Assembly (NCBI GenBank): GCA_025454095.1
Contig: JALOPC010000008.1
Coordinates: 1 to 14,112 of the forward strand
Direction: 5' to 3'
DNA length: 14,112 bases
Origin: Syntrophales bacterium
GTDB taxonomy: Bacteria > Desulfobacterota > Syntrophia > Syntrophales > UBA2192
Part shown: one piece after another, positions 1 through 5,666 of the stretch
Layout of the letters: each line of letters opens with the position of its first letter
How positions within the stretch are numbered: the stretch's first letter is position 1
Notes under the pieces: model-generated
What the model saw: only the letters and a program-made list of their open reading frames with translations
What the model was told of the DNA's origin: nothing
The model's database searches: none
Made by a program: the position numbers and the translations under genes

Positions 1-5
1 TCCAT
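1..5 (-). CDS. Possible first codons of the next operon gene (iorB expected), cut by the window edge
   Basis: On the minus strand an ATG occurs at positions 5-3, five bases after the iorA stop codon (TAA, 12-10) and right after an AAGG stretch that could serve as a ribosome-binding site. IorA works as a heterodimer with IorB, and the two genes are commonly adjacent in this order, so this is probably the start of iorB. Only five bases are visible, so identity is inferred from context alone. Confidence 0.25.
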
Positions 6-9
6 GTCC

Positions 10-1803
10 TTATCCATCCTCCCGCAGTATGGCTTCCTGTCGGCAGAGCTGTGCGCACAGCGTGCAGCCCGTGCAGAGAGTCGCGTCGATCACGGCGATC
101 CCCTTTTGTTTTTTCCGTTCGGGCCTGGGGGGCATGCCCGCCTTCTCGAAGTCCTTCCACGAGATGGCCGGACAGCCGCAGGTCAGGCAGACCTTGCAGC
201 CGATACACGTTTCCGGGTCCGTGAAGAAGTGCTTCGCCCGGGCGGCCTTCTTGCTCATCAGCAGCACGCAGGGAGACCGGGAGATGATCAGCGACGGCCC
301 GTCCTTCTGGAGTTCGCGCTTCAGGACCTCCGTCGTGTTCTTGAACTGCAGCGGGTCGATGACCTCGACGCTGCTGTCGACGCCCAGGACCTTCCCGAGA
401 GCCTCGAAATCGAGTTCCTTCGCCTTTTCCCCCTGGAGGGTGTAGCCCGTTGCCGGGTGTTCCTGCATGCCCGTCATCGCCGTCGTGCGGTTGTCGGCGA
501 TGATGAAGACGGCGTCGCTGCGGTTGTAGGCCGCATTGAGCAGCGTCGTGATGCCCGAGTGGATGAACGTCGAATCGCCGATGACGCCGACGACCTTCCC
601 CTTCCCTTTCGGACCCAGCGCCTTGCTCATGCCGTGGGCGATCCCGATGCTGGCGCCCATGCAGATGCAGCTGTCCATGCCGGCAAGCGGCTTCATGTAG
701 GACAGCGTGTAGCAGCCGATATCCCCGGACACGAAGGCCTTCGTCTTGTTGAGCGCGTAGAACAGGCCGCGGTGCGGGCAGCCGGGGCAGAGGTTCGGGG
801 GCCGGGGCGGGATGGTCTGCAGCGTGACCGCCGGCGCCGACGACGTGCCGGTCAGGCCCTTCTCGATGACGCCGGGGTCGAACTCGTTCGTGTAGGGGAA
901 CACGGCCTTTCCCGTCACCTCGATCCCCATGGCCCTGACCTGCTCCTCGATGAAGGGGTCCAGCTCCTCGACGACGTAGAGCTTCTTCACCTTCGAGGCG
1001 AAATCGCGTATCCTCTTCTCGGGCAGCGGGTGAACCAGTCCGAGCTTGAGGTATGAATAGTCCGGGAAGGCGTCCTTGGCGTAATTGTAGGGCATGCCCG
1101 CCGTGATGATGCCCACCTCGTCCGACCCCATCTCCACGCGGTTCCCGGGGAAGGTTTCGGCCCACTCCCGGAGAGCCAGCGTCCGCTTTTCCACCTCGAC
1201 GCGGCGCGTGCGCGCGTTGATGGGCACCATGACGTATTTCAGGGGCAGGTGCCGGATGTCCGTCCGGTCCTCGAGAGCGGCCTGCGGTTCTATCCGCACG
1301 ACGCTCTTGGAGTGGGACACGCGGGTCGTCGTCCGCAGGAAGACGGGCGTGTCGAACTTCTCGGAAAGCTCGAAGGCGAGCTTGATGAAATCCTTCGCCT
1401 CCTGGCTGTCGGCCGGCTCGAGCATGGGGATCTTGGCGAACTTCGCGTAGTTGCGGTTGTCCTGCTCGTTCTGCGAGCTGTGCAGCGAGGGGTCGTCGGC
1501 CGTGATGATCACGAGCGCCCCGTTTGTCCCCGTGTAACTCACGGTGAACAGGGGGTCGGCAGCCACGTTGACTCCCACGTGCTTCATCACCGCCATGGCC
1601 CGGGCCCCCGCGAAGGCGGCCCCGATGGCCACCTCGAGCCCGACCTTCTCGTTGGGCGACCACTCGGCGTAGACGCCCTTGTACTGCGCGAAGGTTTCAA
1701 GAATCTCCGTGCTCGGCGTCCCGGGGTAGCCCGCGCCGAAGGTGGCGCCGCACTCCCACGCTCCCCGTGCGATGGCCTCGTTTCCCGACATGAGTTCCTG
1801 CAT
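10..1803 (-). CDS. iorA: Indolepyruvate:ferredoxin oxidoreductase, alpha subunit
   Basis: This is the catalytic subunit of the oxygen-sensitive enzyme that oxidatively decarboxylates aryl pyruvates (indolepyruvate, phenylpyruvate) to aryl-acetyl-CoA and reduces ferredoxin; running in reverse is possible in syntrophs. The 597-residue length is normal. Residues about 8-170 form the pyruvate-oxidoreductase pyrimidine-binding domain. CPGCPHR (339-345), GDSTF (409-413) and DNRTTAMTG (437-445) mark the thiamine-diphosphate domain. The C-terminus carries a two-[4Fe-4S] ferredoxin domain with Cys533/536/539/544 and Cys577/580/583/587; the second motif ends CR rather than CP, and Cys542 is an additional cysteine. 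The ATG at 1803 gives the family-typical N-terminus (SGNEAIARG) and has GGAG seven to ten bases upstream. The gene lies 20 bp downstream of the TPR gene and probably shares its transcript. It indicates anaerobic amino-acid metabolism. Confidence 0.95.
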   Translation of the reverse strand: MQELMSGNEAIARGAWECGATFGAGYPGTPSTEILETFAQYKGVYAEWSPNEKVGLEVAIGAAFAGARAMAVMKHVGVNVAADPLFTVSYTGTNGALVIITADDPSLHSSQNEQDNRNYAKFAKIPMLEPADSQEAKDFIKLAFELSEKFDTPVFLRTTTRVSHSKSVVRIEPQAALEDRTDIRHLPLKYVMVPINARTRRVEVEKRTLALREWAETFPGNRVEMGSDEVGIITAGMPYNYAKDAFPDYSYLKLGLVHPLPEKRIRDFASKVKKLYVVEELDPFIEEQVRAMGIEVTGKAVFPYTNEFDPGVIEKGLTGTSSAPAVTLQTIPPRPPNLCPGCPHRGLFYALNKTKAFVSGDIGCYTLSYMKPLAGMDSCICMGASIGIAHGMSKALGPKGKGKVVGVIGDSTFIHSGITTLLNAAYNRSDAVFIIADNRTTAMTGMQEHPATGYTLQGEKAKELDFEALGKVLGVDSSVEVIDPLQFKNTTEVLKRELQKDGPSLIISRSPCVLLMSKKAARAKHFFTDPETCIGCKVCLTCGCPAISWKDFEKAGMPPRPERKKQKGIAVIDATLCTGCTLCAQLCRQEAILREDG

Positions 1804-1823
1804 CGTTCTTCTCCGTTTCCGTT

Positions 1824-2513
1824 CTAGCCCAGCTGCGCGATCTTGCGCTTGAGGATGGTTGTCGCGGCCGGGTCTTTCGTCTTCTCCAGCGCCTTCTTGT
1901 AGTACTCCAGGGCCTTCCCGCGGTCGTTGAGCTCCTCGTGGACGCGGGCGATGTTCCGGTAGCTGATCCCCTCGTGCACGGCGCCCGGGTTCATCGAGGC
2001 GACGCGGTTGAACGCCTCGAGGGCCTTGTCGTATTCCTTCTTGGCCTCATGGGCGTACCCGATGCCGAACCAGGCGTAGAGGGCACGGATGTCCCTGCCG
2101 CCCGCCTTGTCGATGAATTCCCGGTAGACCTGGATCGACCGGTCGAAGTCGCCCGCATTGTAGTAGAGGCTCCCCAGCTCGTAACGGGCGCTCTGTGCGG
2201 CATCGGTCGAGGCGTACTTGTCCACGACGTCCGCAAAGGCCTTGGCGATCTCCGGCGTCGCCATGCCCGTGCCCATCGGGTCGGCCCGCATCGCCTTGAT
2301 CCGGGCGTCGAAGTACAGCCCGGCCGCATCCTTCTCCTGGGACGCCGAGTAGAAGAAATACCCGCCGGCCAGGACGATCGCGAGTACGATCGCGCCCGCC
2401 GCAGCGTAGAGCTTCTGCCTGTTCTCCGCGGCGTACGCCACGACCTTGCCCATGGCCTCCTGAAAGGCGTCGGGCTGCTCGAGGTCCTTCTTTTCCATCT
2501 TGGCTGCAACCAT
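1824..2513 (-). CDS. Membrane-anchored tetratricopeptide-repeat protein (YfgM-like architecture)
   Basis: A 229-residue protein with a charged N-terminal cytoplasmic stretch (1-35), one transmembrane helix at about 36-55 (AAAGAIVLAIVLAGGYFFY) and then a periplasmic helical region. Repeats that look like TPRs lie at about 106-135 (SARYELGSLYYNAGDFDRSI), 145-175 (FGIGYAHEAKKEYDKALEAF) and 183-214 (NIARVHEELNDRGKALEYY). This layout resembles YfgM/ancillary SecYEG translocon proteins, which bind periplasmic partners. The role here is inferred from architecture; a generic scaffold for an envelope complex is equally possible. The ATG at 2513 has GGAG nine bases upstream; Met6 is an alternative start. 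iorA follows after 20 bp with no terminator, so the two genes are likely cotranscribed although no functional link is obvious. Confidence 0.8.
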   Translation of the reverse strand: MVAAKMEKKDLEQPDAFQEAMGKVVAYAAENRQKLYAAAGAIVLAIVLAGGYFFYSASQEKDAAGLYFDARIKAMRADPMGTGMATPEIAKAFADVVDKYASTDAAQSARYELGSLYYNAGDFDRSIQVYREFIDKAGGRDIRALYAWFGIGYAHEAKKEYDKALEAFNRVASMNPGAVHEGISYRNIARVHEELNDRGKALEYYKKALEKTKDPAATTILKRKIAQLG

Positions 2514-2596
2514 GATCCCATTCTCCGGTGTCGATCAAAAAATTATCGGGCATCCGCCCGAATCCGTCTTCCCTGAAGCCTCTCGTACAAACCGAC
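2514..2596 (-). promoter_or_regulatory. Intergenic stretch with a weak promoter candidate overlapping the terminator
   Basis: This 83-bp gap separates the thioesterase from the TPR gene. Apart from the terminator listed separately, the minus strand contains GATAAT (positions 2546-2541), five of six matches to a sigma-70 -10 box. Only AAGACG is found 17 bp upstream, a poor -35 match. A start there would give a leader of roughly 20-25 nt carrying the GGAG ribosome-binding site. Support is weak, but the TPR-iorA pair needs some promoter if the terminator works. Confidence 0.2.
2537..2561 (-). terminator. Intrinsic terminator of the hom-apgM-thioesterase operon
   Basis: Read on the minus strand this is TCGGGC, a 4-nt GGAT loop, GCCCGA, then TAATTTTTT. 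That is a 6-bp GC-rich stem closed by a tetraloop, with six consecutive T at 2542-2537. It lies about 36 bp past the thioesterase stop and just before the TPR gene. The stem is short and four bases (A-T-A-A, the first paired in the stem) separate its GC core from the U-run, so read-through is plausible. The plus strand has no T-run after the hairpin, so it is one-directional. Confidence 0.6.
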
Positions 2597-3025
2597 TCAC
2601 CCCGCGTTCGGGGTCTGGCCGGCCTGCATCGCATTGAAAATCTCTCCCACGGCGGCCGGGGCCCGGACGATCTTTCCCTCCCGGTTCAGGAAGGCATGAA
2701 GGGTCGAGCCCTCGACGAGCAGCGTTTCCCTCTTCTCGTCCCAGATCTCGTAGGAAAACTTCACGCTCGCCCGACGGAAGTACTCGATGCGGGTCTCGAC
2801 CAGGACGATGTCGTCGTAGCGCGCCGGGTAGAGATAGTGGCAGGCAAGCTCCGTCAGCGGCAGGAAGAACCCTTCCTTCTCCATCTCGTTGTAGACGACG
2901 CCCGCCTCGCGCATCAGCTCCGTGCGGCCGATCTCGAACCAGCGGATGTAGTTCGTGTGGTAGACGATCCCCATCGCGTCCGTGTCGGCGTAGATGACGC
3001 GGATCTTAACGGCGCCTGTCTTCAA
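2597..3025 (-). CDS. Acyl-CoA thioesterase, YbgC / 4-hydroxybenzoyl-CoA thioesterase family
   Basis: A 142-residue single hotdog-fold protein that should hydrolyse an acyl-CoA thioester in the cytoplasm. The family signature is clear: YADTDAMGIVYHTNYIRWFE at 12-31, with Asp16 as the expected catalytic residue. The start is TTG at 3025: there is no in-frame ATG before an upstream stop, and GGAG sits eight bases upstream (3034-3037). If apgM is read through its frameshift to the stop at 3006, the two genes overlap by 20 bp and the ribosome-binding site lies inside apgM, a typical coupled arrangement. YbgC is best known from tol-pal operons; here it is the last gene of a hom operon. An intrinsic terminator follows. 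The substrate cannot be read from the sequence. Confidence 0.87.
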   Translation of the reverse strand: MKTGAVKIRVIYADTDAMGIVYHTNYIRWFEIGRTELMREAGVVYNEMEKEGFFLPLTELACHYLYPARYDDIVLVETRIEYFRRASVKFSYEIWDEKRETLLVEGSTLHAFLNREGKIVRAPAAVGEIFNAMQAGQTPNAG

Positions 3026-4234
3026 TGAACCGTCTCCAGTCGCGGAGGAACCCCTCCATCAGGCGGCATCCCGGGGACACGACAATGCCCCCCCGGCGGG
3101 CCGCTTCCTCGCTGTATCCCGCGGCGCCCTGCACGTTGTCTTCCTGCCGCGAACACAGGACGGCAAAGGGGCTTGGCTCCGCCGTGTGGGTCTTTTCGCA
3201 ATCGGCGTCGGGTGATCGCTCAGCACGAGGACCCGGTAATCGCCGAAGCGCCCGATGCCCTTCAGCACGGTGCCCACGACCTTCTCGTCGAAATCCTCGA
3301 TGGCCTTCACCTTCCCGTCGAGATTTCCCTCGTGGCCCATTTCGTCGGGGGCCTCCACGTGCACGAAGACAAAGTCCTTCTCCCCGAGTGCCTCGAGGAC
3401 CTTCTCGGCCTTCCCCGCGTAGTTCGTGTCGATGTAGCCCGTGGCCCCCGGCACCTTGAGAATCTCGAGGCCCGCGTAGACCCCGAGGCCGTTGAGAAGA
3501 TCCACTGCGGAGATCATGCCCCCGCTGAGGCCGTATTTTTTCGACAGCGGCTCCATGGCCGGCTTGCCGCCCTGGCCCCAGAGCCAGATGGAGGTGGCCT
3601 GCTTCTTTCCGGCCCCGTCCCTCTTGCGGTTCACGGGATGGCCCTTCAGGACCTCCCGGGAGCGCAGCATGACGCCGAGCACGGCCTCGGCACCCTTCCC
3701 TTTCGGCAGGTACCCGGCCGTGGCCTGCCCCGTGATGTCGTGGGGCGGGGTGGTCTCCACCTCCGGCCCCCCGCCTTTCCAGACGAGCAGGTGGCGGTAC
3801 CCCACACCCGGGTAGAATTTCAGGGCCGCCGTCCCCATGTTGCGGTCGAGGTCGAGGATGATCTCGCGGGCTTCCTCCGAGGTGATGTGACCCGCCGTGA
3901 AATCCTCCATGACGGGGTCCGCCCCGTCGCCCAGGGCGACGAGGTTGCAGCGGAATGCCAGGTCGCCCGGATCGAGATGGACGCCCATGCTGGCCGCCTC
4001 GAGCGGGCCGCGCCCGGTGTAGCAGACCGCGGGATCGTAACCGAGCACGGAGAGGATGGCCACGTCGCTGCCGGGCTTCATGCCCTTGGGAACCGTGTCG
4101 ATGAGCCCGAGGGTCCCCTCCCGGGCGATCCGGTCCATGTGGGGGGTCTTCGCATGGGCCAGCGGGGTTTTCCCGCCCAGACTCTCGACGGCCCAATCGG
4201 CCATGCCGTCGCCGAGAAGCACCACGTATTTCAT
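3006..4234 (-). CDS. ApgM-family alkaline-phosphatase-superfamily protein (phosphoglycerate mutase-like / proposed homoserine kinase), frame broken
   Basis: This belongs to the archaeal-type cofactor-independent phosphoglycerate mutase family. The branch found beside hom genes has been proposed to act as a non-homologous homoserine kinase. Visible motifs are LLGDGMAD (Asp9, metal), GSDVAILSVLGYDP (55-68, region of the catalytic Ser), DEMGHEG (Asp297, His301) and SDHPTP (Asp340, His341). The reading frame from the ATG at 4234 matches the family up to Lys347, then runs into unrelated Arg/Pro-rich residues and stops at 3059. The neighbouring frame continues with KTHTAEPSPF and a family-like C-terminus, stopping at 3006. 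One missing base in the TTTT run at 3193-3196 (plus strand) explains this; restored, the protein has about 409 residues with predicted ligand His350. It overlaps hom by ATGA (4231-4234). A sequencing or assembly indel is the simplest cause; a real mutation or ribosomal frameshifting is possible. Confidence 0.85.
3034..3037 (-). promoter_or_regulatory. Ribosome-binding site deciding the TTG start of the thioesterase
   Basis: CTCC on the plus strand reads GGAG on the minus strand, eight bases before the TTG at 3025. No in-frame ATG exists between this start and the preceding stop codon, so this site supports TTG initiation inside the end of apgM. Confidence 0.55.
3193..3196 (-). other. Frameshift point in apgM
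   Basis: On the minus strand the codons read GCG AAA AGA CCC, giving A-K-R-P. Adding one A to the four-A run gives GCG AAA AAG ACC CAC, that is A-K-K-T-H, which restores family-like sequence to the stop at 3006. There is no classical heptameric slippery site (the run is only AAAAG), which favours a simple one-base deletion over programmed shifting. Confidence 0.8.
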
Positions 4235-5550
4235 TTCAGCCTGTCGTCCTCGATGCGGATCCTCACCGTTTTCCCCTTCAGGACGGCGAGGCGGTCGATC
4301 TCTTTCAGAGCCGCCCGCATGTCCTTTTCCCTGGACTCGTGCGTCGTCATCACGACGGGCACCGAGCCCGCCTTGTCGGGCGCCCTGCCCTTCTGGATGA
4401 CGGAGGCGATGCTGATGTTGTGTTTCCCGAGGATCCCCGAGATCTTCGACAGCACGCCGGGCCGGTCCAGGGCGGAGAACCGGAAATAGTAGTTCGTCAC
4501 GATTTCGTCCATCGGCATCAGGTCGATCTCCTCGATGCCGCCCTCCGAGAGCGAACGCGACGGGACGCGGCGCGAGACCCCCTTCTGGATGTCCCGCGCG
4601 ATGTCGATCAGGTCGGCCACCACGGCGCTGGCCGTGGGCATCATCCCCGAGCCCTGCCCGTAGAGGAACACGGGGCCCGAGGCATCGCCGCGGATGTGCA
4701 GCGCGTTGTAGTTGCTGTTCACGCTCGCCAGCAGGTGATCGAAGGGGATCATGGTGGGGTGGATCCTCGCCTCGATGGCATCCCCCCTCTGGATGGCAAT
4801 GGCCAGCAGCTTGATCTTGTAGCCCAGTTCCTTGGCGAACTCGATGTCCTGCTGGCTCACCCCGGTGATGCCCTCCCGGTAGATGTCGGCCAGGTTGACC
4901 CGCTTGCCGTAGGACAGCGAGAGCACGATGCCGAGCTTGTGGGCCGTGTCGATCCCCTCCACGTCAAAGGTGGGGTCGGCCTCCGCAAACCCGAGGGATT
5001 GGGCCTCCCGGAGGACCGTTTTGTAGTTCTTGCCCTCGTCGCTCATCTTGGTGAGGATGTAGTTTGTCGTCCCGTTGAGGATGCTGAAGATGGAACGGAC
5101 CCGGTTGGCCGCGAGGCTCTCGCGAAGGGTCTTGATGACGGGAATGGTGCCCCCGACGCTGGCCTCGAACCCGATGTTGACCCCCCGCTCCTCTGCGGCC
5201 TTGAAGATCTCGTCGCCGTAGGTGGCCAGCAGGGCCTTGTTGGCCGTCACCACGTGCTTGCCCTGGCGGATGGCCTCGAGGATGAAGCTCTTCGCCGGCT
5301 CATAGCCCCCGACCAGCTCGATGACGATCGAGATCTCCGGGTCGTTGAAGATGGCCTTGGCGTCGCGGGTCAACATCTTGCGGTCCACCGCTACGGGGCG
5401 GGGCGTCTTCAGGTCGAGGTCGGCTATCTTCTTGATGACGATCCTGGCCCCGAGGCGCTTCTCGATCAGGCCGCCGTTTTCCCTGAGCAGCTTCACGGTG
5501 CCCGAGCCGATGTTGCCGAACCCGATCAACCCGGCATGTATGGTTTCCAT
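4231..5550 (-). CDS. hom: Homoserine dehydrogenase with C-terminal ACT domain
   Basis: It reduces aspartate-4-semialdehyde to homoserine with NAD(P)H, at the branch to threonine and methionine, in the cytoplasm. The 439-residue length is standard for the monofunctional ACT-containing type. GFGNIGSGTV (10-19) is the dinucleotide-binding loop. TANKA (102-106), NGTTNYILTKM (159-169) and the catalytic-lysine region DVEGIDTAHKLGI (196-208, Lys205) form the substrate domain. An ACT domain at about 354-430 suggests allosteric feedback, in this family usually by threonine. The ATG at 5550 has AGGAG eight bases upstream. Its stop overlaps the apgM start by ATGA. No aspartate kinase is fused or adjacent. 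A strong promoter and a leader hairpin precede it, and it heads the operon. Confidence 0.96.
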   Translation of the reverse strand: METIHAGLIGFGNIGSGTVKLLRENGGLIEKRLGARIVIKKIADLDLKTPRPVAVDRKMLTRDAKAIFNDPEISIVIELVGGYEPAKSFILEAIRQGKHVVTANKALLATYGDEIFKAAEERGVNIGFEASVGGTIPVIKTLRESLAANRVRSIFSILNGTTNYILTKMSDEGKNYKTVLREAQSLGFAEADPTFDVEGIDTAHKLGIVLSLSYGKRVNLADIYREGITGVSQQDIEFAKELGYKIKLLAIAIQRGDAIEARIHPTMIPFDHLLASVNSNYNALHIRGDASGPVFLYGQGSGMMPTASAVVADLIDIARDIQKGVSRRVPSRSLSEGGIEEIDLMPMDEIVTNYYFRFSALDRPGVLSKISGILGKHNISIASVIQKGRAPDKAGSVPVVMTTHESREKDMRAALKEIDRLAVLKGKTVRIRIEDDRLK

Positions 5551-5573
5551 CGAGCAAGCTCCTGTTTCACAAG

Positions 5574-5593
5574 CCTGCGGTTCGGGCCGCAGG
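5574..5593 (-). other. Leader hairpin upstream of hom
   Basis: CCTGCGG and CCGCAGG form a perfect 7-bp stem with a 6-nt loop, lying between the hom promoter and its ribosome-binding site. There is no U-run after it, so it does not look like a terminator or attenuator. It might stabilise the mRNA or affect translation; the function is unknown. Confidence 0.45.
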
Positions 5594-5622
5594 GCAGAGG
5601 TTCACGTCTTCCGAAGTGTTCG

Positions 5623-5650
5623 ATTATAGTGAAATACGTTGTTTTGTCAA
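5623..5650 (-). promoter_or_regulatory. Consensus sigma-70 promoter of the hom operon
   Basis: On the minus strand TTGACA (5650-5645) and TATAAT (5628-5623) are separated by 16 bp. Both hexamers match the consensus perfectly, rare by chance in DNA this GC-rich, and the surroundings are AT-rich. Initiation would fall near 5616, giving a leader of about 65 nt before hom. It lies wholly in the 116-bp gap after recG, so hom can be expressed independently of recG. Confidence 0.85.
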
Positions 5651-5666
5651 AAGAAATCCAAGCGCG

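Noticed and set aside
3193..3200. Programmed -1 ribosomal frameshifting in apgM
   Set aside because: There is no X-XXY-YYZ slippery heptamer, only AAAAG, and I saw no clear downstream pseudoknot; a one-base deletion or sequencing error is simpler.
5567..5605. GTG-started 12-codon mini-ORF in the hom leader with GGAAG upstream, a possible leader peptide
   Set aside because: It contains only one Thr and no Ile or Met run, and the associated hairpin has no U-run or obvious alternative terminator, so threonine attenuation is not supported.
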